From positions 100,001-164,000 of the forward strand of contig CAJNDS010002693.1 in the NCBI GenBank assembly GCA_905221605.1: DNA of 64,000 bases, given 5' to 3'. A program made the translations under genes and the position numbers. Shown in pieces: positions 20,585 through 29,652 of the stretch. The number at the start of each line of letters is the position of its first letter. Positions within the stretch are counted from its first letter, which is position 1. The notes below the pieces were generated by a model that worked only from the letters and a program-made list of their open reading frames with translations, ran no database searches and was not told the DNA's origin. This DNA is from Symbiodinium natans (taxonomy: Eukaryota > Sar > Dinophyceae > Suessiales > Symbiodiniaceae).

Positions 20585-23320
20585 CTGTATTACAACCAAG
20601 GAGGTTGTAAATATGGAAATTCTTGCAGATATTCGCACGATGAAAAAGCGGTTTTGGAAGGGACTTGGGAACCCGGCAGATCCTGGGACAATGCTTCTCG
20701 GAGGGCCATAAGGGACGCAGGGTTCCATCATTGCTGCTTCGACTACTACCTCAAAGGGAGATGTCGCGTGCGATATGGTTGCAAGTATTCCCACGACGAA
20801 ATGTCTGAAGAGCGACTGGCCCAACTGAAGCATCTGGCGAATGTGGCGAACCATGTTTCGTTTCAAAGAGGAAGAGGATTGGAGATTTCCGACAGGAACA
20901 CCTTTCAACCACCGGTAAGTGGGGGAGCGGAATCTTCATCATCTTCGGCACCACAGGCGTTGCAAATGACCAATGTGTCAAAGAAAACAGGTGAGGGTGA
21001 TGCACTGGATGGAGCAGATGGAGATGTACAAAAGGATTCGGTGGCAGAGTCTACCACGGTACGTCTTCAGAATCCTGAAGAGCCAATAGAACATTGGATG
21101 GCTCGCAACAAACACTTGTGGGTGTATACACCTCACGTAAGTGATGTTATGATCAAGCTTGGGGTAACCAATGTCAGAGAGCTACAAGAGTATATCTTTG
21201 TGGAGGATTTGGTGGAAAAAGGAGTTAACAAGGTGACGGCCTGCAAAATTCTGCAATTGGTGGGTGGTGTTCAGTACCGGCCAACGTCGCCGGATGTGGC
21301 TGTTTCTACCAACGCATCGGTACGCATGGAGCAATCTTCTGGAAGCCGTGAAGCTGGAAGAGGTGGGGTGAGAACTATCTCTCAGGTGCGTGAAGCTGAA
21401 GGTCCTGGTACAAAGGAGATGCCGCGAGGGTCTTATCGAGAGATTTTCGACACCGGCAAGTACCGTGACGCTTGGACGCTTGCGCAGAGATCCCCGCTGT
21501 GCGTGCAGAGGTTGCGATTGGTGGGAGTTGGAATGCCACCGGTGAACCCGCCAACAAAGGCGTATCGGTCAAGATCAAACCCTGTGAAAAGGGGAAGGCC
21601 CTTGCTGGACAAAAAGCAAGTGCGACAGGTGCCACGCTCTCGCTCACAACGGCGTGCGCAGCCGGCGGAAGTGGTGGAAAAGCCAAAGCCGCTGGAACCA
21701 GTAAAGCCCCGTGGTGGTTTGTCGTACCCATTCAGCAGAGCGTGGGCAGATTTGGTGGATGACGATGATCAGACGGGAGCTTTGGTCTCCTATGCTGATT
21801 CCTCAGGTGATTCAAGCGAGGAAGAAACCAACAGCGCGCGACACCTGAGGGAAATCTTTTTGCGAGAAAGGGATTCACAAAGAACTGCGACGCGTGGCAA
21901 TGCTCCACTTGCTGGTTCTTCAAGCTCCAATGATGGGCAGAAAAAATCGGTTCACCTTGGCGAAGGGCGCGACAAAGCGTCGCGGGGGGAGACCCGCCAA
22001 GAAGTGACTTCTCGAGTTTTTTCGCTACCACAACCTTCTCGTCGAACTGAGCAGTCTCAAAAAAGAGCAAGGGATGGCTCAGTTATAGTTGGTTCGCTGG
22101 CGGTGGGCTCCACGGATGAGGTTTTACCTGGGCAAGGTGTTGCTGGACAGGTGAATGTATCTGAAAGCGCTCAAGTTCTTCCTGGGCAAGAAGTGGCTGG
22201 ACAGGAGACGGCGCTGGAAGGAGCGGTGCAAATTCCTGGCGAGGAGACCGACCAAAAAGAAGGAGAAGGTGGGAGCAATGAACTCCGTGGTGATGGTGCG
22301 AAGATATTGGATGTTCGTCCGGTGAAGAAGGACCCTCAGCAATTGCTTACTAAAGGCCTTCTGAATCGGATTTATTGGAAGGTTGCTGTCGGCAAGTTGC
22401 CTGTGGGGCAAAGGGACTGTCAGAAGGGGTCCAATAAAATGGATCGAAATTTGGTTATTAGCATGTCATCCGAAGGTGCAAGTGAACAGGAATTGAACCT
22501 GGCACTGGCGGACGATGCTGATCAGTCAATGGATGATGGCACATTGGTGGTTATGGTGTATGACCCACGAACGCTGATTCAGTCGCCAACAACTGATTGG
22601 GTTATGCGTCGCGGTTTGACCGATCGTACCATCTGGCCAGCAATAGCAACTGCAGCACTGAGGATATGTGCTGAAATGGTTCAAGTGGATGAACTGAATG
22701 CCCAGCTGGAGACTGGGACACTCCTTTTTCAAAGGAGGGATCAAGGACATTATGGTGATTTGCATCATTCGTTCCATGAAAATCCGTGCTTGCCAGCGGT
22801 GGGAAATTATCCTCTATCGGTGATGGGGGCGTTGCTATCTCCTGGTCTGGAAGGGGAATTCAGAAATACTGAAAAGTTTGGAACTGCTATGGAGGCAATT
22901 GCCTACGATTGGAGTCGTAGTCCAGGCATGGAAGTTCACGTTGAACTTATGGCGAGGGTAGCCAAATTGGTTGCTCCGTTCCTTACCCTAGGAGGCCAAG
23001 GGTCAGTGGTGAATTCAGAATTTCTCTGGCAGCGCGGGAGGGATCAAATGATGGAGTTCCTTCAGGCGGCGACATGTGCTGATCAATTGGAGGTTCTCTG
23101 GAACAGGATGGACGACGATGCTGACGAGGAAGTGGATCCTTCAGGGATGGTGCTGGAGATTCTCGGACAGAAAGACGCGGTACTTGAACAAGGGATCAAT
23201 GAATCCCCTATTCCCATTGAAGAAGTGAGACAATTGGTGACACTGGAAGGGATGGCAAAGCGCCAGAAGTTTCTCCAGAAGAGGAGACATCCAGTGGTTC
23301 GTCAAGATTGGCTGGCATAA
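20585..23320 (+). CDS. retroelement ORF B, downstream part
   Basis: The frame continues without shift after the TGA for 911 codons. It opens with the rest of a CCCH finger (LYYNQGGCKYGNSCRYSH). A second follows at about 20737-20796: CFDYYLKGRCRVRYGCKYSH, C-x8-C-x5-C-x3-H. Tandem CCCH fingers bind RNA in eukaryotic mRNA regulators. A segment near 21107-21265 (DLVEKGVNKVTACKIL) loosely recalls SAM helices, but this is weak. A basic Arg/Lys/Pro stretch lies near 21560-21720. The C-terminal 250 residues form a folded-looking, unrecognised domain. There is no convincing ATG near the start, consistent with this being the rear part of a longer protein. No polymerase motifs seen. Confidence 0.7.
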   Translation: MYYNQGGCKYGNSCRYSHDEKAVLEGTWEPGRSWDNASRRAIRDAGFHHCCFDYYLKGRCRVRYGCKYSHDEMSEERLAQLKHLANVANHVSFQRGRGLEISDRNTFQPPVSGGAESSSSSAPQALQMTNVSKKTGEGDALDGADGDVQKDSVAESTTVRLQNPEEPIEHWMARNKHLWVYTPHVSDVMIKLGVTNVRELQEYIFVEDLVEKGVNKVTACKILQLVGGVQYRPTSPDVAVSTNASVRMEQSSGSREAGRGGVRTISQVREAEGPGTKEMPRGSYREIFDTGKYRDAWTLAQRSPLCVQRLRLVGVGMPPVNPPTKAYRSRSNPVKRGRPLLDKKQVRQVPRSRSQRRAQPAEVVEKPKPLEPVKPRGGLSYPFSRAWADLVDDDDQTGALVSYADSSGDSSEEETNSARHLREIFLRERDSQRTATRGNAPLAGSSSSNDGQKKSVHLGEGRDKASRGETRQEVTSRVFSLPQPSRRTEQSQKRARDGSVIVGSLAVGSTDEVLPGQGVAGQVNVSESAQVLPGQEVAGQETALEGAVQIPGEETDQKEGEGGSNELRGDGAKILDVRPVKKDPQQLLTKGLLNRIYWKVAVGKLPVGQRDCQKGSNKMDRNLVISMSSEGASEQELNLALADDADQSMDDGTLVVMVYDPRTLIQSPTTDWVMRRGLTDRTIWPAIATAALRICAEMVQVDELNAQLETGTLLFQRRDQGHYGDLHHSFHENPCLPAVGNYPLSVMGALLSPGLEGEFRNTEKFGTAMEAIAYDWSRSPGMEVHVELMARVAKLVAPFLTLGGQGSVVNSEFLWQRGRDQMMEFLQAATCADQLEVLWNRMDDDADEEVDPSGMVLEILGQKDAVLEQGINESPIPIEEVRQLVTLEGMAKRQKFLQKRRHPVVRQDWLA

Positions 23321-23322
23321 GG

Positions 23323-24531
23323 ATGTTCTTGTGGTCGGTGTATTCTCGTGTCGCTTCCAACTGGGATTTCTCTACGCAGGACCGCACTACTGGTAGGATC
23401 TTTGACAGCACGAAGGGGTATCCTGGTGAAGGACCGGACAATGGTGACGATTTTTCCTCTAAGAGGAACTTACCCTGGATCTCTGAAGATTACCTCGACG
23501 AAGTGGTGTCAAAAAAGATGGAAAGGTCTTCAGATATGGATGGGTTGGATGGGTTTGTTCCGGAAAGTGAGGGACAGTCGGAAAAGGTAGAGGTGGAGAA
23601 TGTTACTGCCTCTAGAATTCTTATGGCTCTTTGGAAAAAGGGATATAGAGCTGGGTATAGGAGGTTGTGTCGTTCGAATGTATCTGGACGCAAGGTTGGA
23701 GCAATGAAACATCCAATCAAAAGGGTGCAGAAGATCGGCACTAGAAAGGCCTTCGTGAAAATGTTCAATGTTTTTGGATCGTCTCAGCATGGCTCAGGAG
23801 CTGGTGGAAAACCAATCATGAAGGTGGTAGGACCAAGGCCAGGTTTTCCAGCTGTACTCAAAGCATCAAATACTGATAGCACCTTGGGTGAAGGGAGCAG
23901 TTCTCAGGTACATGGCAATGTTCATGTAGAGCAGAATCGCCCGATGGACCGGTACGAGGCGGAGCGTTTGGAGAAGAGGAAGAAAGGCTTCTGCTATTGG
24001 TTCAGCAGGGGAAAAGATCGCTGCAAATTTGGTGAAAATTGCAAATTCATCCATTCAGAAGATGATGTGGTGCTACAATCGTATTGGTGCAAGTACTATG
24101 TGGCTGGGAGACACTGCTTCTCTGGAGAGAACTGTAAGTTCTCACACAATGCAACTGGTGTAAGGTGTATCCAGTTTGCTCAGTCTGGGAAGTGCCGTTA
24201 TGGGGACAAGTGTGTCTTTGAGCATGGTGATCCGCTGGATGAACAGAGGCCAAGGTCTCCAAGGACGCCCCCAAGGGATGGTCCAAGGAGAAGTTCTGGT
24301 ACAAGAGGTGGAGGAAAGGAGATTTCTCCTGAACGGTTTGATGAAGAAGAGGAGGATTTCATGGTTTATGACGATGATACCAAAATGGTAGAACTGCTGA
24401 TGGAGGCGATTTCATTTATGTCCAATGGCAAGTCAGATTTGGCTCGTGCAGAGGCGGACCCAGTGTTCAAACTCCTGAAGTTCAATGGAGACGCTGAACA
24501 GATGGATACTGAAGTTCAATGGAGACGCTGA
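23323..24531 (+). CDS. retroelement ORF C: triple CCCH-finger protein
   Basis: The frame is open from 23308, with the first ATG at 23323. It overlaps or abuts the end of ORF B, so translation may be coupled or start independently. Three tandem CCCH fingers lie near 23989-24228: CYWFSRGKDRCKFGENCKFIH, then CKYYVAGRHCFSGENCKFSH, then CIQFAQSGKCRYGDKCVFEH. Spacing between ligands is regular, so all three should bind zinc. An acidic and low-complexity region follows. The frame is cut short by a 34-bp tandem duplication at 24477-24544. Beyond it the same protein evidently continues in the other frame (ORF D). Role inferred: RNA binding or packaging. Confidence 0.72.
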   Translation: MFLWSVYSRVASNWDFSTQDRTTGRIFDSTKGYPGEGPDNGDDFSSKRNLPWISEDYLDEVVSKKMERSSDMDGLDGFVPESEGQSEKVEVENVTASRILMALWKKGYRAGYRRLCRSNVSGRKVGAMKHPIKRVQKIGTRKAFVKMFNVFGSSQHGSGAGGKPIMKVVGPRPGFPAVLKASNTDSTLGEGSSSQVHGNVHVEQNRPMDRYEAERLEKRKKGFCYWFSRGKDRCKFGENCKFIHSEDDVVLQSYWCKYYVAGRHCFSGENCKFSHNATGVRCIQFAQSGKCRYGDKCVFEHGDPLDEQRPRSPRTPPRDGPRRSSGTRGGGKEISPERFDEEEEDFMVYDDDTKMVELLMEAISFMSNGKSDLARAEADPVFKLLKFNGDAEQMDTEVQWRR

Positions 24532-24544
24532 ACAGATGGATACA
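24477..24544 (+). repeat. 34-bp tandem duplication
   Basis: Two adjacent 34-bp copies (24477-24510 and 24511-24544) differ only at the last base. Because 34 is not a multiple of three, the duplication shifts the reading frame of ORF C. Confidence 0.95.
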
Positions 24545-25273
24545 GAATGGTGTTCATGGACCACTGGTATGCTGTCCTTGCTGGAACTTCACGAAATAGT
24601 GAAGTCGTATGAGGTTTCGCTGGCGGACGTGGAAGAATGGGTCAATGACCTAAGGATATGGTTCGAGCGAGCCAATATGGAAGAAGAGAGAGATCCCAAA
24701 AGGGGCAAAAAGAGGTCCCTAGAAAGGGAGTCCAGCAAGGATACTCCTGCCGAAAAGGAGGTGGTTGGAACTTCGGAGACGGATGTTGCCGTTGAGGAAG
24801 AGGTGAAAAAGGCCAAAAAGAAGAGGAAAACTGCGGCTAGCGAGGATCCTTATACTCTTCTGGTTCCAAAGCCGAAGAAGATGCCGGCGAACATTGAGAA
24901 GGGTGGATCATCATCCAATGCGGTGGTTTCTGGAGGGGAAAAGGCCTCTTCGAGAATGCGCACGAAGTCAAGCGTCGTGGGAAAGACGAGGAAGAAAGAG
25001 AAAAGTCAAAGCCCCAAGAAGGAAGAGGTGGTAGTGGTGAAAGGTCCTGAGGAAAAGGATCGTTCCTCTGATGTGGATGCGCAAGCGTCTACCACTGTGG
25101 ATGCAGAGCTGGGTCAATCTTGCCAAGCAATTGAGGACGCGAAGAGAGAAGGATTGGTATCCTCAATTCAAAGGTGCGTGCAGGATCCTGTTCTTACAGT
25201 GTCGGACCTGGAGTATGTTTTGCTGCGACTTCACCTAAGCATCGATGCCCACCGGAAGAAGAAGAAGGGATGA
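24485..25273 (+). CDS. retroelement ORF D: basic C-terminal part of ORF C
   Basis: Downstream of the duplication the protein continues in the +1 frame for about 245 codons: TGMLSLLELHEIVKSYEVSL, then long Lys/Glu-rich stretches with several nuclear-localisation-like clusters (KKAKKKRKT, KTRKKEKSQ). It ends with a helical domain (VLTVSDLEYVLLRLHLSIDA) and KKKKG before the stop. Without the 34-bp duplication ORF C and ORF D read as one protein. The apparent start inside the first repeat copy is therefore not a true start. Function unknown beyond a probable nucleic-acid-binding role. Confidence 0.65.
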   Translation: METLNRWILKFNGDAEQMDTEWCSWTTGMLSLLELHEIVKSYEVSLADVEEWVNDLRIWFERANMEEERDPKRGKKRSLERESSKDTPAEKEVVGTSETDVAVEEEVKKAKKKRKTAASEDPYTLLVPKPKKMPANIEKGGSSSNAVVSGGEKASSRMRTKSSVVGKTRKKEKSQSPKKEEVVVVKGPEEKDRSSDVDAQASTTVDAELGQSCQAIEDAKREGLVSSIQRCVQDPVLTVSDLEYVLLRLHLSIDAHRKKKKG

Positions 25274-25358
25274 CTGGAGGGTATTGATGAGGGAATGGTT
25301 TTTACTCTTTCTGAAGACAGGTGCGCTGGAACAGCCAATGTGCTGAAAGTATGGTGGT

Positions 25359-25489
25359 TACTATTAAGGGTATGGAAATCCCTGATAGTAGAAGTCAGTA
25401 GCCTTTTGCGTAGCGAAGACCACGGTTCGTGGTGAAGAAGACTGAAGAGTCTTCAATGACAAGAGAATCATGGTGAAAAAAGATTCTCT
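25359..25489 (+). other. cluster of four RNA hairpins before the polypurine tract
   Basis: Inverted pairs occur in succession: TACTAT/ATAGTA with GGG/CCC inside (25359-25390); ACCACG/CGTGGT (25419-25433); GAAGACT/AGTCTTC with a 4-nt loop (25437-25454); AGAGAATC/GATTCTCT (25462-25489). They lie in the untranslated region after ORF D, where packaging or transport signals are often found in retroelements. Confidence 0.65.
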
Positions 25490-25635
25490 GTGGCAAAAGG
25501 TGTTTAGCCAATGTGCTATAAATTCGTCCTGGATGACGTAAAACCATAATATGCATTCCAAGCAGCTGGCTGCTGCCCTAATGGCAGTTTTTTGGCCAAA
25601 AGTCTGCACCTCCAATGTGTGTCCTAGGAAATCCT

Positions 25636-25648
25636 AGGACAGGGGGAG
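25636..25648 (+). promoter_or_regulatory. polypurine tract
   Basis: AGGACAGGGGGAG lies directly before the right LTR, as expected for plus-strand priming. Confidence 0.8.
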
Positions 25649-25940
25649 TGTGGAGCTGCAGTTTGTATTGTGAAAAAGGGTTGGTGTTGAAGGATGAAGG
25701 GTCAATGTACCTGGTAACCTTTGTGGCTCAAGAATGGCCACTAACAACGGCTGTTCAAAGCGAAAAGTAGTGCCCTGGGGTTTGGAGTTGGGGCTGGTGT
25801 CTGGTTACTTTGGTAAGGATATCCCCCTCTCTCCTTCGGGTGCTCTTGTCTGGATCTGTGTTGTGTTCTTCGGTTCAGGGAGTTCATTTAGGCAACCAAG
25901 GGTTGAGATTCTTTCCTTTCCCCTTTCGGTTGCCCCCGTA
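25649..25940 (+). repeat. right LTR with spliced-leader-like sequence
   Basis: 292 bp starting TGTGGAGCTG and ending TTGCCCCCGTA. The spliced-leader-like 19-mer is identical to the left copy and lies at 25714-25732. TAGGG follows at 25941-25945 and merges into a TTTAGGG array. Confidence 0.93.
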
Positions 25941-26103
25941 TAGGGTTTAGGGTTTAGGGTTTAGGGTTTAGGGTTTATGGAACCAAAGGATAGAACCCCC
26001 TCAATTTGGGTCCTGCCATACCTGCTATAAACCCCTAACGTACCTGTCAGGGTTCCTCAAAAGCCAAACTTGGGAGGTTTGAGGGCTATCTTGAACCCTA
26101 CAC

Positions 26104-26168
26104 CTTCACGAAATACCAAAACAGTGCATGCGGTGCGTCGTTGTTTCCCTTCTTGTCTTTATCAACCG
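26104..26168 (-). CDS. candidate internal exon
   Basis: The acceptor follows a pyrimidine-rich stretch (CTGTTCCTAGTGCAG|CG) and the donor is AAG|GTGTAG. Between them are two bases plus 21 codons reading VDKDKKGNNDAPHALFWYFV and a final K. The charged-then-aromatic composition is typical of a real protein. It lies 159 bp beyond the retroelement on the opposite strand and may belong to the same gene as 16999-17055. Family unknown. Confidence 0.48.
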
Positions 26169-26198
26169 CTGCACTAGGAACAGCGTGGCAGACAACCA

Positions 26199-26290
26199 CA
26201 CAGCCAGAATTGCCGTCTAAACCCTAAACCCTAAACCCTAAACCCTAAACCCTAAACCCTAAACCCTAAACCCACAGCCAGAATTGCCGT
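26199..26290. repeat. eight-heptamer telomere array flanked by an 18-bp direct repeat
   Basis: CACAGCCAGAATTGCCGT occurs at 26199-26216 and again, exactly, at 26273-26290. Between the copies lie 56 bp of CCCTAAA repeat, exactly eight units. This is the structure of a telomere-repeat insertion with target duplication. Confidence 0.95.
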
Positions 26291-26395
26291 GCGTGCCTCT
26301 TGTTTGAAAGTGCCTCAGATTTTCATGCACGTGAACGTGAGCCTTCCAGCCTCGGCAGAGCCGGCCAGGGTGTCTCCGCCGCTAAGGTTTTAGGA

Positions 26396-26486
26396 TTTAG
26401 GGTTTAGGGTTGAGGGTTTAGGTTTTAGGGTTTAGGGTTTAGGGTTTAGGGTTTTGGGTTTTGGGTTTAGGGTTTAGGGTTTAGGG
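26396..26486 (+). repeat. degenerate TTTAGGG array
   Basis: TTTAGGG mixed with TTTTGGG and TTGAGGG variants. Confidence 0.9.
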
Positions 26487-26879
26487 CCTCCTCAGTGCTG
26501 GTGACCACAGTCCATGCACCAGGGATCGCTGCATCGACGCGCCTGGCCCAAGGTTCGTCCAGAGCTGCCAACCCGACAAGACGGGCCGAAGCCACAAGGC
26601 TTGCCAACTTTAGGGAGCAAGGGTTTAGGTTATCAAGGACGGTGGCCTCTTTATCCGTTACCCTTATGCCTTAATATAGCCCCTATATACCCCAATAAGA
26701 GCCCCCTAGACAACAGAAACCCTAATTAAAGAGACCACCAGCCAATATAAGGTTTAGGTTTAGGGTTTAGCTGTATAACAGCTCCCGATAACTATTGAAG
26801 CTGACAAGAACAAAAGACTGGGTTTTCCAGCCTGCGCAGGGCCAAGCGATACCAAAGCAAAGATGGTACTGCTGTTGTG

Positions 26880-27280
26880 GGCTTCTTAGGGTTTCGGGTT
26901 TAGGGTTTAGGGTTTAGGGTTTAGGGTTTAGGGTTTGATGGTTTAGGGTTAGGGTACTCAAGCATCCCTAAAGCCCTATTACTAAAGCCAGCAGGCCGAA
27001 AGCCCAAAGCCCTGAAAATCCCTGCACACAAAGCTCTTCAAAGTTTAGGTTCAGGGCGAGGCTTACGCCCTTAACCCCTCACCGCAATCCACCCTTCCAC
27101 CCCCCCCCCCCCCCCACTCAAAAAAAGAAACACACACACACACACACAGAGTCACTTTAGGGTTCGAAAGCCCCAACCCTAGACCCTAAACCCTAAACCC
27201 TAAACCCTAAACCCTAAACCCTAAGCCCTAAGCCCTAAACCCTAAACCCTAAACCCTAAACCCTAAACCCTGGAGAGCTT
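26880..27280. repeat. TTTAGGG block, C tract, CA run and CCCTAAA block
   Basis: TTTAGGG at about 26898-26935, a C run at about 27099-27115, a (CA)n run near 27131-27148 and CCCTAAA with two CCCTAAG units at 27183-27270. Confidence 0.9.
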
Positions 27281-27384
27281 AAACTATGAAATGCCTCGAA
27301 ACCCAGAACCCGGACCCGGCCAGGAGCGACAAGCCGCGGAAGGTCGGCGAGTGCCCTGACCTCTGTGGTTTAAGCTTGGGCTTT

Positions 27385-27411
27385 TTAGGGTTAGGGTTTA
27401 GGGTTTAGGGT

Positions 27412-27499
<88 letters not shown>

Positions 27500-27556
27500 G
27501 TATGAGGGTTGAGGGTTGAGGGTTTAGGGTTTAGGGTTTAGGGTTTAGGGTTTGGG
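27385..27556 (+). repeat. GGGTTGA variant array between TTTAGGG ends
   Basis: About 17 TTGAGGG units bracketed by standard heptamers. One unit reads TATGAGGG. Confidence 0.97.
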
Positions 27557-27730
27557 ACACCCTGAGCCCGAAGCCTTGGACCGAGATTCGGAGGCCTTAT
27601 TCAACTGACGCTTCTGTCGTCTGAGAGCCGAGGTCTTCGAGGTTTTCGGGGGCCCAAGGGTTAGCAGGCCCCCCCCCTTTACCGCCTAGTGTTTCATACT
27701 CCCATTGTAGTGAGATATCATCGTATATGA

Positions 27731-27753
27731 GGGGGGGGGGGGGGGGGGGGGGG
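27731..27753 (+). repeat. G homopolymer tract
   Basis: A run of about 23 G. Assembly length is unreliable in such runs. Confidence 0.9.
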
Positions 27754-27998
27754 AGGGGATGATTTAGGGTATCTTGGGGTGCTTGGAGGTTAGTGTGCCC
27801 CTCTCCAGCTTGCATTCAAGGCAAAGTGTGGGGCACATAGGGTTGGGAGTTTAGGGTTCAGGGTGCCTCGGTCCTAAATCCTCCTAACCCCTAAACCCTA
27901 AACCCGAAACCAGAAACCCTAAACCCCGAAACGTAGGGTCGCCTTGACACCTTGCAGGCACCCATCACAAACCCTTTGTTTGCAAGTGGGCCTCGCAA

Positions 27999-28220
27999 CC
28001 CGAAACCCGACTGGCTGGTTCTTAGTGGGGTACCCTATATAATCTCTTTAAGGGTTTAGGGTTTAGGGTTTAGGGTTTAGGGTTTAGGGTTTAGGGTTTA
28101 GGGTTTAGGGTTTAGGGATACAGAACCCCAAGAGCCCTTCGAAAAAGGCCCCCGGTTGAGAACCCGAAGCCATGCTGGCTGGTCCTAGTAGGGAATGAAG
28201 GAATGAGGTACCCTATATAG
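27999..28220. repeat. TTTAGGG array between diverged copies of a 45-60 bp unit
   Basis: CCCGAAACCCGACTGGCTGG ... GGTACCCTATATA before the array (27999-28040) resembles ACCCGAAGCCATGCTGGCTGG ... GGTACCCTATATAG after it (28158-28220). The array itself is 28049-28117. Confidence 0.7.
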
Positions 28221-28588
28221 TCCCGACCCGGAACGACTCGGACCCTTAGAAACTTACCATGCAGTCCCTGAAAATTGCCGGAAAGCACCCAGACCGACCT
28301 AAACCCCACCCCACATCAAGCACCTCGAAACTCCACACCCCGAATCCCCAACACCACCAAGAACCAAAGCAAAAACCTGGGCATCCCTGATGTCGAGTGG
28401 CCCTAAACATTCCAAAAACACCGAGACCCTCACACCTTAACCCCCCAACCCTCAACCCTAAACCCTCAACCCTAAACCCTCAACCATGAACCCCAGAAAA
28501 ATCCAAAACCCCAAAACCCCAAAACCCTAAGCTCCAACCCCGAAACCCGGAGCCCTAGACCCCAGCCCCACCCCTAAAACCTACTGCG

Positions 28589-28650
28589 GGGGTCCGAATA
28601 ATTGCAAACAGTCTTCCCTTCTGGTCCCTACATAACTATACTCTCATAAC
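28589..28650 (+). mobile_element. introner-like dispersed repeat, copy 3 (opposite orientation)
   Basis: GGGGTCCGAATAATTGC ... CTGGTCCCTACATAACTATA matches the family read on the other strand. It is followed by CCCTAAA repeats. Confidence 0.5.
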
Positions 28651-28999
28651 CCGCAAACCCTAAACCCTAAACCCTAAACCCTAAACCCAAAACCTAAAAC
28701 CCTATTCCGATTATGAAGGCCCCTATATGAAACCCTGGCCGCTTGCTTCGGGAGCCGAGGGCTCGGCAGGGCACCCCAAAGAAAACCTGGGGAGGGGGGA
28801 GGTTTCAGGGTCCATGGGATACATACGGTTTCGAGGGTTTCTAGGGTCCATAGGGTCTAAGGGTCGATAGGGTCAAAAGGGTCGAAAGGGTCTATATACG
28901 GTTTCTATACGGCTTATATAGGGTTTACATCGGCCCCCCTTTGTCGCCAAGGGCTTCCTTAGGCAAGCCTGGCGGTTTCGGGTTTAGGGTTTAGGGTTG

Positions 29000-29088
29000 G
29001 TCCTTGTGCGACTGCTTGCAGTGCCCGAGGATTGCTGCGGGCAGATCTGCACCCCGGCGGTGGAGCAAGTCTTCGCCATGCGCGCCAT
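29000..29088 (-). CDS. weak candidate exon starting MARMAKTC
   Basis: An open island between telomere-like blocks reads MARMAKTCSTAGVQICPQQ on the minus strand. The plus strand is also open. No strong splice signals. Confidence 0.22.
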
Positions 29089-29286
29089 CGTGATAGTGTG
29101 GAGCTTTTGGCCGGAACCCTTAACCCTAAACCCTTAACGTGTTTTTGGGTGGGGAGGGCGGGGGGGGATGGGTTAAGGGTTTGGGTCTCGACGTTAGGGG
29201 TTTCTAAGGGCGAAGCGGGGGTTGAACAGTTTGTGGGCTTTGGTTGTAGGGTTCAGGGTTAGGGCATGTAACCCTAAGCCCTAAAC

Positions 29287-29352
29287 CCTAAACCCTAAAC
29301 CCTAAACCCTAAATCCTAAATAAACCCTAAACCCTAAACCCTAAACCCTAAA
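29287..29352 (-). repeat. CCCTAAA array
   Basis: About nine units with one CCTAAATAAA slip. Confidence 0.95.
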
Positions 29353-29426
29353 CCAGAGGTTCTGGGGCTCCAGGAGATTTAAGGGTGTTGTGGCCGAGGT
29401 CTCAGCGGCTTGCTGTGCTTATGAGC

Positions 29427-29542
29427 AAGGGCTTAGGGTTTAGGGTTTAGGGTTTAGGGTTTAGGGTTTAGGGTTTAGGGTTTAGGGTTTAGGGTTTAGG
29501 GTTTAGGGTTTAGGGTTTAGGGTTTAGGGTTTAGGGTTTAGG
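29427..29542 (+). repeat. TTTAGGG array
   Basis: About 16 consecutive perfect heptamers. Confidence 0.98.
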
Positions 29543-29652
29543 TTTGGTGTTTAAGGGCCTTACTGGGCTTATAAGTAAGCGCCTTCCTACCCAAAAAAGC
29601 ATCCTCCGCTACATCCGACCACACCCGCAAGACCTCCGGCAAGCAGCCCCCA

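Larger units (their letters stand above)
17095..25940 (+). mobile_element. LTR retroelement without recognisable pol
   Basis: Two direct LTRs enclose 8264 bp. The interior has a leader, long reading frames encoding RNA-binding-type domains (WW, S1-like, MLLE-like, CCCH fingers), a hairpin cluster and a polypurine tract. I saw no reverse transcriptase YxDD-type motif, RNase H, protease or integrase HHCC/DDE pattern in any forward frame, so mobilisation would need enzymes from another element. The three LTR substitutions and one 2-bp indel suggest recent insertion, although the frames carry three disruptions. The closest known concept is the gag-only non-autonomous LTR element. The gene content differs from ordinary Gag, which usually carries CCHC knuckles. 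Confidence 0.88.

Noticed and set aside
26199-26290. CRISPR-like array
   Set aside because: Two direct repeats around a telomere-like tract, with no series of unique spacers; the genome is eukaryotic.
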